NCBI GenBank assembly: GCA_036170535.1
Contig: JAVHPJ010000239.1
Coordinates: forward strand, 14,552 to 78,551
Length of the DNA stretch: 64,000 bases
Direction: 5' to 3'
Source: SSF53 sp036170535
GTDB taxonomy: Bacteria > Spirochaetota > Leptospiria > Leptospirales > Leptonemataceae
How positions within the stretch are numbered: position 1 is the stretch's first letter; the number at the start of each line of letters is the position of its first letter. This document shows positions 1-8,657 of the stretch, one piece after another. Position numbers and translations under genes: made by a program. The notes beneath the pieces are model-generated. The model was not told where the DNA came from. It worked only from the letters and a program-made list of their open reading frames with translations, and made no database searches.

Positions 1-135
1 ACCCGGCGGCCGGCGGACAGGCGCCGCGCGGCCGTCCCCTGCGACCCGCCGGGGCGCTCCGCGTTCATTTTGGTTGCGCTATGATGCGCTGCACAAATGC
101 TGGCGTACGGGCCTCGCTGGGCCCGGTTCTTACCT
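1..135. other. Left edge, no gene seen
   Basis: No convincing coding sequence is visible before the first gene. A TATGAT hexamer at 80-85 could be a -10 element for the gene starting at 136. No matching -35 sits at the usual spacing, so the promoter is only a possibility. Confidence 0.3.
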
Positions 136-1695
136 ATGAATCTGCTCGAACGCGTTCTCCTTTTGATTTCACGGGGGCTGGAAGGCCTGATGGACGCTTA
201 CGTCCTGCACCGCTTGCGCCCGGGCCGGCTGCGGTTCCGCTGGCTGGGGCTGGGCGTCATTGGTCTTGCGCTCGCAATCGCACCCGCCTGGACGATCGTC
301 CAGCGCGCGCCGGCGCCGGCGGCGCCCCGGACGGATCCGGTCGTGCAGGCTTTTCGCGCCGCCGCCCCGGAGCGACTCACGTTTGCGGGCGAGCAGGCGA
401 TCTTTCGCTGTCGCGGGGGCGAATCACCGGCGCGCATCGCGCAAACGGTCTACGACTACAGCGCGATCTTTGAAACGGACGAGCTGGCCGAACGGCTGCG
501 CTCGGAGAATCGCAACGCTTTCAGCGGCGAACGTTGTGCAAAAGACGCCGCGCTGGTCGTGCCGGAGCCGCTGCTTGAGCCGCTGCGCAACGAACCCTTG
601 CGCCATGCCGCCGACACGCCCATTCGCGCGATGTACCTGCGCGGCGATAACACCAAGCCCTCGCGCGTCGCCGCGGAAATCGCACGCATGAAGGCGATTG
701 ATGCCAATGGTCTCGTCTTCGACGTAAAAGACATCATCGGCGTCGTGAATTACCGGTCCAGCGTGCCGGCCGTGGAAGAGTACCGGCGTCATGCGCCGCC
801 GATTCGTAATCTGGCCAAAACCATTCGTTATCTGCACGACAACGGCATCTTCATCATCGCGCGCACCGCGTTGTTCCAGGACGAGAACCTGGCGATCCGG
901 CGCCCGGATCTGGCGATTCGCGATACAAAATCCGCTTCCGGAACGCTGCTCGTAAAAGGCAAGCCCCTGTGGGTGGATCCGGGCAAGCCGGAGGTGCGCT
1001 CGTATAATCTACAGATTGTGCAAGAACTGGTGCAACTGGGCGTGGATGAAATTCAATTTGATTACGTGCGCTATCCCGCGGAGGGCGATTTGTCCGGCGC
1101 AGTGTATCACGACGTCCGCAATCCGCTCGATAAGACCGCCCATCTCGAGAACTTCCTGTCGACGGCTTACCTGCTCACGCGCGGTTCGGATGTTTACACT
1201 TCTATTGATATTTTTGGCATAGTAGCCTGGGGCGAGGAGCCGGACCTGCGCACTACCGGTCAGCGCATAGAGCGCCTGTCGAAGTGGGTCGACATTATTT
1301 CGCCCATGCTGTACCCTTCCCATTTTGCGCCTGGCTGGGGCGGCATCCGGAATCCGGCCGACGAACCTTACCGCATGTACGAAGACGGCGTAACGCGCTT
1401 TCTTGAAAATTCACGCAAAGGCGTTGTCATTCGGCCCTGGCTGCAGGCGTTCCGTTGGCGCGTCAGCAACTACAACGAAGACTACATACGTCGCCAGATT
1501 GCGGGCAGCGACGCTGCGGGCGGCATCGGCTGGATGATGTGGAATGCGGGCAACGACTATGATCTGGTTTACAGCGCACTGCGCGGCGCCCGACTGTCCC
1601 GTGAGGACGAAAGCGAAGAACGCGAGCCGGCGGACGCTTCCGACGAGCGGCAGGCCGCGCGCGAAAGTTCCGGTCGGAGGCGCCCCTCGTCCTGA
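136..1695 (+). CDS. Membrane-anchored glycoside hydrolase-like protein (DUF4015)
   Basis: 519 aa. The short cytoplasmic N-terminus is followed by one hydrophobic helix (about residues 37-55) and a proline/alanine-rich linker, so the protein is probably anchored with its bulk in the periplasm. Residues about 150-480 resemble the putative glycosyl hydrolase family DUF4015, a TIM barrel related to amylase-type folds. Recognisable pieces are NGLVFDVKD, a strand ending in EIQFDYVRYP and the WVDIISPMLYPSHF segment. The substrate is unknown. The C-terminal 40 residues are charged and low in complexity. An in-frame ATG at 97 would add 13 residues; I prefer 136 because the hydrophobic helix then sits at a normal distance from the start. 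It is followed 9 bp later by the EAL gene on the same strand. Confidence 0.8.
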   Translation: MNLLERVLLLISRGLEGLMDAYVLHRLRPGRLRFRWLGLGVIGLALAIAPAWTIVQRAPAPAAPRTDPVVQAFRAAAPERLTFAGEQAIFRCRGGESPARIAQTVYDYSAIFETDELAERLRSENRNAFSGERCAKDAALVVPEPLLEPLRNEPLRHAADTPIRAMYLRGDNTKPSRVAAEIARMKAIDANGLVFDVKDIIGVVNYRSSVPAVEEYRRHAPPIRNLAKTIRYLHDNGIFIIARTALFQDENLAIRRPDLAIRDTKSASGTLLVKGKPLWVDPGKPEVRSYNLQIVQELVQLGVDEIQFDYVRYPAEGDLSGAVYHDVRNPLDKTAHLENFLSTAYLLTRGSDVYTSIDIFGIVAWGEEPDLRTTGQRIERLSKWVDIISPMLYPSHFAPGWGGIRNPADEPYRMYEDGVTRFLENSRKGVVIRPWLQAFRWRVSNYNEDYIRRQIAGSDAAGGIGWMMWNAGNDYDLVYSALRGARLSREDESEEREPADASDERQAARESSGRRRPSS

Positions 1696-1704
1696 GGTCG
1701 CGCG

Positions 1705-2919
1705 ATGATGACGCCGCTGATGGAGAAACTGCCGTTTGGCGCAGGCGGGACGCTTGCCCCGTACTTCCAACCGGTAGTCTCCGTCGCCGATGCGCGCATC
1801 TTTGGCTATGAAGTGCTGGGTCGCCAGAGCCACGGCGATCAAGTGCGCGGCCTGGGTGAGTTTTTTAACAGCCCCGCTGTGCCTAACGACGAGAAGATCG
1901 CCATTGATCGCCAGATTCGCAGTCTGGCGTTTCGGCGATTCAAACAGGAAGGTCGCACGGAGCGCCTGTTTGTAAACATTCATCCCAACTGGATCTACCA
2001 GTACCATGATCGCGACGAGGTATTTCCCACCATTCGTCTGGCGGAAGAAGCCGGTCTTGCTCCCGAGCAGTTAGTTATTGAGATCACAGAAGAAGAGTTT
2101 CAGCACGAAGATTTGACTTTTCTCAACCGTCTGGCGGATCGCTATCGCGAGCGCGGCATTAAAATCGCTATCGACGACTTCAGCTATCCCAATTTTGACC
2201 GGCTGATCAGCATCAAGCCTGATTTTGTCAAAATCGATATTCGATTGATTCGCAAAAGCGTGGAAAGCGCTGAGTATCGTAAACTCATCCGCTACATCTC
2301 CGACTTTTCCCAGGAGCTGGGCATCAATGTAATTTTCGAGGGCGTTGAAACCCTGTTCGAACTGGAGAACTCCATCGAAGCGGGCGGCGCCTACATTCAG
2401 GGATTTTTCTTTTCCGAACCAGCGCGGGATTTTCAAGATCCGCTGATCCACGCCGATCGCGTGCGGCTTGGACTGAACAACGTCATCTACCGTTCCATGT
2501 TGAATAGCCGCAACGTGCTCAAGATTGAAGAGAGCATGAATCGTTATCTGGCGCTGGTCATCGAGCGGGAGCAGTTGTTCCAACGTTCCAATCTGGACGA
2601 CGCGCTGAGCCGCATTCTGGACTTCTTACCGCCGCAGTGTTTTCGCGTGTTCATCTGCGATGGCTACGGCGTGCAGCGTTCTTCTAATTTCACCAAAAGC
2701 GCCCAGGGCAAGTTCCAGATTTTTCCGGAGCATCGCGGCAAAAATTGGGGCTGGCGGCCGTATTTTTTTCACAACGTTGTGCGTATGCAAGAGTTTAATC
2801 GCGGCGTGATTTCGCATCGTTACGTGGACGTTGAAACCCGGCAGCATACCCACACTTTCTCCTATCCGCTCGGCCAGGATTTGTTTATTTTTATAGACTT
2901 TTCCGCCGAATTTTCTTAA
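1705..2919 (+). CDS. EAL-domain protein, probable c-di-GMP phosphodiesterase
   Basis: 404 aa. Residues about 15-245 form an EAL domain, which hydrolyses cyclic di-GMP to pGpG. The signature reads E36-V-L instead of EAL, a variation many active members tolerate. The other metal and catalytic landmarks are present: NIHPNW, the Glu of ITEEEF, the DDF loop (IAIDDFSYPNFD), the Lys of DFVKID and the FEGVET loop. The C-terminal 150 residues look like the PAS-like domain of Bacillus YkuI, so the enzyme may be gated by a ligand. There is no GGDEF partner domain and no membrane segment, so it is cytoplasmic. It may share a transcript with the upstream glycosidase-like gene (9-bp gap). A PilZ c-di-GMP receptor is encoded at 7617-8621. 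Confidence 0.85.
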   Translation: MMTPLMEKLPFGAGGTLAPYFQPVVSVADARIFGYEVLGRQSHGDQVRGLGEFFNSPAVPNDEKIAIDRQIRSLAFRRFKQEGRTERLFVNIHPNWIYQYHDRDEVFPTIRLAEEAGLAPEQLVIEITEEEFQHEDLTFLNRLADRYRERGIKIAIDDFSYPNFDRLISIKPDFVKIDIRLIRKSVESAEYRKLIRYISDFSQELGINVIFEGVETLFELENSIEAGGAYIQGFFFSEPARDFQDPLIHADRVRLGLNNVIYRSMLNSRNVLKIEESMNRYLALVIEREQLFQRSNLDDALSRILDFLPPQCFRVFICDGYGVQRSSNFTKSAQGKFQIFPEHRGKNWGWRPYFFHNVVRMQEFNRGVISHRYVDVETRQHTHTFSYPLGQDLFIFIDFSAEFS

Positions 2920-3054
2920 AGGCCGCATTTTTTTTTCGTCTCTACTACGTGCGCACTGCGCACGCCAGACATACTGGCCGATATTAAGCTAACTGTATCG
3001 ATCATGCGAACCTGCGCTGCGGAAGTCGGCCATGATATCGGGGGAGGCGCAACT

Positions 3055-3747
3055 ATGCAGGAAAAGAATTGGGTTAATCGAGCTCCAGTCGTCATGTTTC
3101 GTGTTGTGACAATTTCGCTGCTGGCAGCAGCGATCGTAGCCTGTTCCGAATCCAGCGACAATAGCGCGACGGATGCAGCCATCGCCCTGGCGGCCATTCA
3201 GGCGACCGGTTCCGGCGCGAGCGGCAGCACCGCCACCTGTGCGACAACTGGCCACTGCCTGATATTCGTAACTAACAGTAATGCTACTCTGAACGCGGGC
3301 ATCAGCGGTCTCGATGCGAATTGTACGAACGACGTTAACAAGCCGGCCGGCGGCGGAACTTACAAAGCAATGGTTGCGGATGGAACGAACCGCCGCGCCT
3401 GCACTACAGCCAACTGCGGCGGCGGCACGGGCGAACATATCAGCTGGGCGCTCAAACCGAACAAGGAGTACCGCCGTGCAGACGGTACAACGGTCATCGG
3501 CACGACCACAGCCAACGGCGTGTTTGCCTTCCCGTTGACAAATGCGATTCAGACGACCGTCGTTGGCACCAACTCAACTGTCACCGGCCTGAATACCAAC
3601 TGGACGTCCAGCGGTAGCGATTGTACGGATTTTGCTGGCGCCGGCAATACTTCAAACGGCTTGCACGACGATACCAGCGCAAACTTGCTGAGTATAGGAA
3701 CCAGCGGTTGCGGGAATACGATGAAGGTGTATTGCGTCGAACAATAG
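3055..3747 (+). CDS. DUF1554 family lipoprotein
   Basis: 230 aa. A lipoprotein signal peptide ends in the lipobox AAAIVAC, giving a lipidated Cys at about residue 30. Start 3055 is chosen because a strong Shine-Dalgarno, GGGGGAGG, lies a few bases upstream; a shorter start at 3094 would still leave a usable signal. The mature part carries the DUF1554 pattern: HCLIFVT, a GLDANCTND segment, a paired set of cysteines and a terminal KVYCVEQ. DUF1554 proteins are known largely from Leptospira, often as outer-surface or secreted proteins of unknown role. The even spacing of Cys residues suggests disulfides, fitting export. A stem-loop between this gene and the convergent amt gene probably ends both transcripts. 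Confidence 0.85.
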   Translation: MQEKNWVNRAPVVMFRVVTISLLAAAIVACSESSDNSATDAAIALAAIQATGSGASGSTATCATTGHCLIFVTNSNATLNAGISGLDANCTNDVNKPAGGGTYKAMVADGTNRRACTTANCGGGTGEHISWALKPNKEYRRADGTTVIGTTTANGVFAFPLTNAIQTTVVGTNSTVTGLNTNWTSSGSDCTDFAGAGNTSNGLHDDTSANLLSIGTSGCGNTMKVYCVEQ

Positions 3748-3761
3748 ACCCGACGTGCAAT

Positions 3762-3789
3762 GGGCGGCCCGCACAACGCAGGCCGTCCC
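3762..3789. terminator. Possible bidirectional terminator hairpin
   Basis: GGGCGGCC (3762-3769) can pair with GGCCGTCCC (3781-3789) with one bulged base. It lies between the convergent DUF1554 and amt genes and is followed by a short T-rich run on the + strand. Confidence 0.45.
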
Positions 3790-3803
3790 TTTCGTTGGTT
3801 GGT

Positions 3804-5264
3804 TCAGCTGACGCGTTCCGGGTAGGCCTCGTTGCCGTGTTCCATAATGTCGAGGCCTTCCAGTTCTTCGTCTTCGCTGACTCTGAGTCCGATCGTATAT
3901 TTCATGATCACGAACATGATCAGACCGCAGCCAAAAGCCCACAAAAACGCCGCACCCACGCCAATTGCCTGCACCCCGAGCTGGTGAAAACCTCCTCCGT
4001 AGAAGAGGCCTTTAACTCCGTCGCCAAAGTCGGGATGGGCCAACAGGCCGACCGCAAGAGTGCCCCAGGCGCCGCAGACGGCATGCACCGAAACCGCGCC
4101 GACCGGATCGTCGACGTGGATCTTATCAAAGAAAATGACGCTGAATACAACCAGCACGCCGGCGACCAGACCGATCATGCTCGCTCCCAGAATGCTGACA
4201 TTAAAGCAGCCGGCGGTGATAGCGACCAGTCCGCCCAACACCCCGTTGAGCATCATGCTGACGTCCGGACGCTTGAATAAAATCCAGGAGATCACCATGG
4301 CGCCCAGACCGCCAGCCGCTGCGGCCACGTTGGTCGTTACGGCGACAATCGCAAAGCTGCCGCCGCGTACGGAAAGCGTGCTGCCCGGATTAAAGCCAAA
4401 CCAGCCGAACCACAAAATGAAGACGCCCAGGGTCGCCATCGGCATGCTGTGGCCGAAGATGGGCAGGATGCGGCCTTTCTGATATTTGCCAATGCGCGGC
4501 CCGAGTATGATCGCTCCCGCAAGTCCAATCCAGCCGCCGATGCTGTGCACCACGGTCGATCCCGCGAAATCAATGAAGCCCAGGCTTGCCAGGAAACCCT
4601 TGTTATCGCCGCCGCCGGGATACAGGCTCGACCAGGCGGCGCTGCCAAAGATCGGATAAACGAACGCGGAAATTATGATCGTATAGACGATGTAGCTTAC
4701 GAATCGCGTGCGCTCGGCCATGGCGCCCGAGACGATCGTCGCCGCCGTGCCGCAGAAAACCAACTGGAAGATAAGAAAGCCAAACTTGTGCGCGTCCGGC
4801 TTGCCGTCCGTCATGTAAAGTTCCGATCCGGCCGCGGGATGTCCCAGGCCAATGCCTTCCAGGATTTGCGGACCAAACATCAACGAAAAGCCCAACAACG
4901 AGAAGACCACAGTCGCTAACAAAAAGTCGATCGTGTTTTTAGCCAGAATGTTCACGACGTTCTTTGTGCGGATGAATCCCGCTTCAACATACGCGAAACC
5001 GGCCTGCATGAAGAACACGAGAAACGCAGTAACGCAGACCCACATCAAATCCGACTCGGAACGGGCCGTCTCAAGATCCGCTTTTGTGGTTTCCAGATCG
5101 GTTTTCAGAGTATTCAGCTCGGACTGAAGGCTCTGCAAAGTCTGCTCTTCAGACTGCGTTTCGTCCTGGCCAGGCGGAGCGGCATAAAGGGCGCCGGCGA
5201 CCCAGCCGGCGCTGCCGAGCGCGACCAACGCGACGAAGAATTTTGTTTTCAGACTGCTGCTCAT
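3804..5264 (-). CDS. amt: Ammonium transporter (Amt family) with exported coiled-coil N-terminus
   Basis: 486 aa, longer than the usual 400-430. A signal-like hydrophobic helix (residues about 10-28) and a charged heptad segment (about 35-70, rich in Leu, Glu, Thr and Lys) precede the 11-helix Amt core. Core landmarks: the first twin His in TVVHSIGGW and the second in AVSVHAVCG, plus the FMQAGFAYVEAGFIR helix typical of the family. It should conduct NH3/NH4+ across the inner membrane as a trimer. The coiled coil would sit in the periplasm, and its function is unknown. No glnK/PII gene is adjacent, which is unusual because amt and glnK are commonly paired. The upstream 84 bp contain two hairpins that may form a regulatory leader. 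The neighbour upstream on the same strand is a GAF-SpoIIE phosphatase. Confidence 0.93.
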   Translation of the reverse strand: MSSSLKTKFFVALVALGSAGWVAGALYAAPPGQDETQSEEQTLQSLQSELNTLKTDLETTKADLETARSESDLMWVCVTAFLVFFMQAGFAYVEAGFIRTKNVVNILAKNTIDFLLATVVFSLLGFSLMFGPQILEGIGLGHPAAGSELYMTDGKPDAHKFGFLIFQLVFCGTAATIVSGAMAERTRFVSYIVYTIIISAFVYPIFGSAAWSSLYPGGGDNKGFLASLGFIDFAGSTVVHSIGGWIGLAGAIILGPRIGKYQKGRILPIFGHSMPMATLGVFILWFGWFGFNPGSTLSVRGGSFAIVAVTTNVAAAAGGLGAMVISWILFKRPDVSMMLNGVLGGLVAITAGCFNVSILGASMIGLVAGVLVVFSVIFFDKIHVDDPVGAVSVHAVCGAWGTLAVGLLAHPDFGDGVKGLFYGGGFHQLGVQAIGVGAAFLWAFGCGLIMFVIMKYTIGLRVSEDEELEGLDIMEHGNEAYPERVS

Positions 5265-5282
5265 AAGCTTTATCTCGCCCGC

Positions 5283-5342
5283 GCCGGGACAAACCCCGGC
5301 CGCCCGGCGGCAACCTGCGCGAGGGGGACGCAGGCTGCCGCC
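5283..5342 (-). promoter_or_regulatory. Tandem hairpins in the amt leader
   Basis: Two inverted repeats fill the gap between the phosphatase stop and the amt start. The larger pairs 5306-5319 with 5329-5342, 14 bp with one G-U pair and a 9-base loop. The smaller pairs 5283-5288 with 5295-5300. The - strand has no U-run after either hairpin, so a simple terminator is not obvious. An attenuation or processing role is inference. Confidence 0.45.
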
Positions 5343-5348
5343 GTTTTA

Positions 5349-7145
5349 TCAGGCGGTCAGGACTCCTTTTTTTTCGAGATTCTGCAAGGCCTGGCGCAAC
5401 TGCTCGTTCGAGGGCGCGCTCTTGACGGCTTGCTTGAGAATCTTCAGCGCCTTGGGCGGCTGGTTTTCCTTCAGGTAACAACGAGCGAGCATCAAACTCG
5501 CATCGTGATACGTGTGATCGATTGTCAGGGCTTTTTTGAACTCGCGCTTGGCGGCGACAATATCGTTCGCCTTGTAGTAGACATTGCCCAGCATAAAGTA
5601 GGTCTGTCCGCTGCGCTCGCCGCTCGAGCTGATGTACTCGTTTAAGAATCGCGCCGAAGTGGGGTAGTCGCCTTCGCGATAATACATGCGCGCAAGCAGC
5701 ATTAAGTTATCGTGCAGGCTCGGTTCCATCTGATACGCCATGGTGGCGTAACTGAGGGCGCGATGATTGTTTTTTTCCGCCAGACTGAGTCGGGCTTTCT
5801 TAAAGCTCTCCAGAGCCTGATTGTAAGTGGGATTACACTGGATCATGAACATGGAGACGTCGTCGCCGCGCGCCGTGCCTTCCACGTGTTGTTTCCAGCT
5901 CTGTACGGTCTGGACGCACACGTCGCGCGCGGTGTAGGTTTCCATCGTCGAGTCGCATTTGTCGCGCGAATCCTGAATCCATGCGGCGAGCCGTTCCAGT
6001 CCGGCTTCTTCGCCGTTGCGATCACGTTGTTCGGTTACGCCGTCCGTATACATGATCAGAAGATCGCCCGGATTCAGTCGGCCGAAACTTTCCTGATAAT
6101 CCTTGCGATGGGACTGAATAATGCCGAGCGGCATGCCCGGGGCGTCAATCTGCGCGAAGGCTCGTTTCTCCGCGATATAATGCAGCATCCGGTTGTGTCC
6201 GGCGTTCACCATTGAATAGGTCTGATCGTTGTAAATACGCACGATCTGGGCGGTGAAATAGGTTTCGTCCGGCAGCTTGGGTCGAATGGACTCGCCCAGC
6301 GACTCCATGATTTCCGAAAGGCCCATGCCCTGTTCCACGCAGCGGCGAAATTCGTGGTGAATCGTTACGGTGACCAGCGCGGCGGAAACGCCGTGGCCGG
6401 ATACGTCGGCGATCAAAATCGAGATGGAGTTGCCCATGCGCACGACGTCAAAGTAGTCGCCGCTGACTTCGACCATCGGTTCGTAGTAGAAGCCGAAATG
6501 AATTCCATTCCAGGGCGTCACCGAACCGGGAATAATCTGAGCCTGCACAATGCGGCCCATCTTCAGGTCGTCGTTGATGCGGCGTTGCGCTTCGATTAAG
6601 CCTTCGATCAATCGCACCTCATTCAATGCGAGCGCCAGCTGCGACGCCATGGCTTCGAGGATTTCGAGGTCGTCTTCTTTGTAAAAGAACGTGATGTCCT
6701 TCTCGATCGAAAGCGTGCCCAGCACGGACTCTTTGTAGAGCACCGGCACGCACAGCGCGCAGAGCGTGCTTTCGCCGTCGTCGACCATATCGGGTTCGAG
6801 CGTCAGATCCTGGGCGAGCAGCGGTTTACGGGTCGCGTAGACGCGACCGGAGAAACCCTCGCCTTCCGCGAGATCGCGGCGCGGCGGATCGGTTTCCGTC
6901 AGGTAGCGAACGGGCTTGAGCGCGTGGTTTTCCCACAGGCGCAGGGTGACATTGTCGGGCTCAAAAATCTCGCCGCACAGCTGGAGCAGTCGATCGAACA
7001 GCTCGCTTTGATTGTTAATGTTGGCGAATTCCTTGCTGATATAGAGCAGAATATCAATTTTGTTCTTCGCCGTCAGACCGCCCACAACCATCTTGTTGCC
7101 GCGAAAGCTGACGACTTTACGTTTGCCGTACTTAACCTCAATCAT
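5349..7145 (-). CDS. GAF-SpoIIE (RsbU-type) Ser/Thr phosphatase with C-terminal TPRs
   Basis: 598 aa, cytoplasmic. A GAF sensor covers about residues 20-175, a PP2C/SpoIIE phosphatase about 190-405, and a tetratricopeptide array about 430-595. Phosphatase landmarks are VSGDYFD, IADVSGHG, NAGHN, MYTDGVTE and GDDVSMF, so both metal-binding aspartate sites look intact. Such enzymes usually dephosphorylate a STAS-domain anti-sigma antagonist; the only STAS gene in the window is at 14133. The start at 7145 is preferred over an in-frame GTG at 7157 because GGAGGGG lies just before the ATG. The TPR tail suggests a protein scaffold. It is followed on the same strand by amt after a hairpin-rich gap. 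Confidence 0.88.
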   Translation of the reverse strand: MIEVKYGKRKVVSFRGNKMVVGGLTAKNKIDILLYISKEFANINNQSELFDRLLQLCGEIFEPDNVTLRLWENHALKPVRYLTETDPPRRDLAEGEGFSGRVYATRKPLLAQDLTLEPDMVDDGESTLCALCVPVLYKESVLGTLSIEKDITFFYKEDDLEILEAMASQLALALNEVRLIEGLIEAQRRINDDLKMGRIVQAQIIPGSVTPWNGIHFGFYYEPMVEVSGDYFDVVRMGNSISILIADVSGHGVSAALVTVTIHHEFRRCVEQGMGLSEIMESLGESIRPKLPDETYFTAQIVRIYNDQTYSMVNAGHNRMLHYIAEKRAFAQIDAPGMPLGIIQSHRKDYQESFGRLNPGDLLIMYTDGVTEQRDRNGEEAGLERLAAWIQDSRDKCDSTMETYTARDVCVQTVQSWKQHVEGTARGDDVSMFMIQCNPTYNQALESFKKARLSLAEKNNHRALSYATMAYQMEPSLHDNLMLLARMYYREGDYPTSARFLNEYISSSGERSGQTYFMLGNVYYKANDIVAAKREFKKALTIDHTYHDASLMLARCYLKENQPPKALKILKQAVKSAPSNEQLRQALQNLEKKGVLTA

Positions 7146-7480
7146 GGTCCCCTCCACAACCGGGCCCGGCCTGTGTGTATTTGCGGCCTTTCCCGGACTT
7201 CGTCTGTTGCCGGACGAAAAGTATTGCGATTCGCAAACTCTATAGTGCAGTGCAAATCTCGTGCCGAGCCGGACTTGTAATTTCCGGGGCCGATCGCGTC
7301 GAAATAATGCAGTTTTGTTCCGAATTCCTGCGACAGGCCGGCCTCAGGCGCCTGCAAAGTGTACGGAGGCCGAGCCTTCCTGATACAGGCGCCTATTAAT
7401 TCATCAGCCGGGGATCGAAACGCCTCAATTCCAGGCGCCAATTCCTGGGGCCGGTTTTTCTTCGCTTTGCATGTTTTTTG
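7146..7480. other. Non-coding stretch upstream of the GAF-SpoIIE gene
   Basis: No coding sequence is convincing here. It must hold the promoter of the leftward phosphatase gene. I saw short palindromes, such as CAGGCGCCTG around 7347, but no assignable element. Confidence 0.4.
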
Positions 7481-7509
7481 TTTGCTATACGAAAGGTAAG
7501 GTGTATACT
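7481..7509 (+). promoter_or_regulatory. Sigma-70-like promoter for a candidate small RNA
   Basis: TTTGCT (7481-7486) is separated by 17 bases from TATACT (7504-7509). The predicted start near 7516 falls at the 5' arm of the hairpin described next, and no protein gene follows on this strand. Confidence 0.4.
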
Positions 7510-7513
7510 GAGT

Positions 7514-7597
7514 ATGCGGGCGGGCCGCTGACTCTCACCATCCACCTGTAACCTGAAAGTCGCTTTTGCCTTGCGGTCCGCCCGCATTTCTTCTTTG
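7514..7597 (+). ncRNA. Candidate structured small RNA
   Basis: A 15-bp stem (7514-7528 with 7573-7587, one G-U pair) closes a 44-base loop. Inside it a second stem pairs 7530-7537 with 7554-7561 (one mismatch) and exposes a 16-base C-rich apical loop at 7538-7553 containing CCATCCACC. A pyrimidine run, TTTCTTCTTT, follows the closing stem at 7587-7596, as in an intrinsic terminator. With the promoter just upstream this makes a self-contained transcription unit of about 80 nt. The C-rich loop could pair with purine-rich ribosome binding sites. The alternative is that the repeat only terminates the leftward PilZ gene, but the - strand lacks a U-run after the stem. Structure is read from sequence; function is inference. 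Confidence 0.4.
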
Positions 7598-7616
7598 CTC
7601 GGCCGCGGACCGGGCC

Positions 7617-8621
7617 TCAGTCCTCGTTTGCGGCCTGGCGTTCTGTTTCACGGCGCAGTCGGAAGAGATATTGATAGATCCGGTCGCGATCGCCTTCGCG
7701 AATGCGCACAAAGGCCGCGTGCACGCGCTGGATATCCGTGCGCAGGGCGACGAGCCGCACCTGGCATTCGACTCGTTCTTCGCCCCCGCCCGTCAAGGGT
7801 ATCAGCAGCTCCAGTTTGTACAGTCGCCCACGTTCGAAACCCGCGGGATCCAGCGCGAGCGCCGCGCCGCCGCCGCCCAGATCAACCGTGTCGCAAAAGC
7901 GCCCGTCCAGTCGGGCGGCAATCGTCACGCTCTCGCGATAACTCTGGCGTTGTTCGTCGCGCTTGAGCTCCGCCGTATGTTGCAGTTCCGCCTCCGCGCC
8001 CTCGCGCTGGAACAAGCTGAAACTGGCGCGATACACGCCTTCGCGTCGACGAAACTCCAGCTCGTACGCTTTTCCGAGTTCCAGGTCCGGATCATAGAGC
8101 AGGGCGCGCACGCCGCCGGAGTGCACTCGCAAGACCTGGCAGGCCGGGCGCCCGTCCGGATGGGTGAGCAACGCCCCCGGCGGCAGCTCAGCCGAACCGC
8201 GCAGGGCCTGGCCCTCCGCCCGTTGGTTCAGATTCAGGCGCACTTTGAGCAGCAGCAATTCAAGGTCGCGTCCATCGCTCTGGCGGATAAGTTCGGTACA
8301 GCGAAAAAATAAATCCCGACGCGAAAACAGCAGGTGGCGCTGCGTGTCTGGATCATCGAGGCCCAGCGCGACCTCCTCCAGTAAAGCCCGCTCGGAAGGC
8401 GAAAGTCCAAGGCGCGCAGTCTCTTCGTCAAAGATGCGTCGCGAGCGTTCTATTTCGACCGAGCGTCGCCGCGCTGCGCGCATCCGGCCCGTAACCATCA
8501 AGAAAGCGACAAAGGCCAGAACGATCAGCGCAAAGCCGACCATTTCCAGGGGATCGGCCGACTGATAGTTCTGGCCGACGTGCGTGAGAAAATTGCCGAC
8601 CCGTTCTTCGTTGATGTACAT
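7617..8621 (-). CDS. Membrane-anchored PilZ-domain protein
   Basis: 334 aa. One transmembrane helix lies near residues 25-43, followed by a basic, helical linker. Residues about 215-325 resemble a PilZ domain, the c-di-GMP receptor fold: an arginine-containing KRDEQRQSYRE segment is followed by TVDLGGGGAAL, which matches the usual R-x3-R plus (D/N)-x-S-x2-G layout except that the Ser is Gly. That change could weaken c-di-GMP binding. The middle region (about 70-200) is not recognised. It probably acts as a membrane-tethered effector. A c-di-GMP phosphodiesterase is encoded at 1705-2919. The gene lies 36 bp downstream of tandem hydrolase gene 8658-9464 on the same strand. Confidence 0.7.
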   Translation of the reverse strand: MYINEERVGNFLTHVGQNYQSADPLEMVGFALIVLAFVAFLMVTGRMRAARRRSVEIERSRRIFDEETARLGLSPSERALLEEVALGLDDPDTQRHLLFSRRDLFFRCTELIRQSDGRDLELLLLKVRLNLNQRAEGQALRGSAELPPGALLTHPDGRPACQVLRVHSGGVRALLYDPDLELGKAYELEFRRREGVYRASFSLFQREGAEAELQHTAELKRDEQRQSYRESVTIAARLDGRFCDTVDLGGGGAALALDPAGFERGRLYKLELLIPLTGGGEERVECQVRLVALRTDIQRVHAAFVRIREGDRDRIYQYLFRLRRETERQAANED

Positions 8622-8657
8622 AAGACCCCGACTCCGTGCGCGAGCGGCGCACGCCGC

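Noticed and set aside
7514..7587. Reading the 15-bp inverted repeat as a terminator of the PilZ gene
   Set aside because: On the - strand the hairpin is followed by a mixed sequence without a U-run. The U-rich side lies on the + strand, so a + strand RNA fits better. A role for both strands is not excluded.
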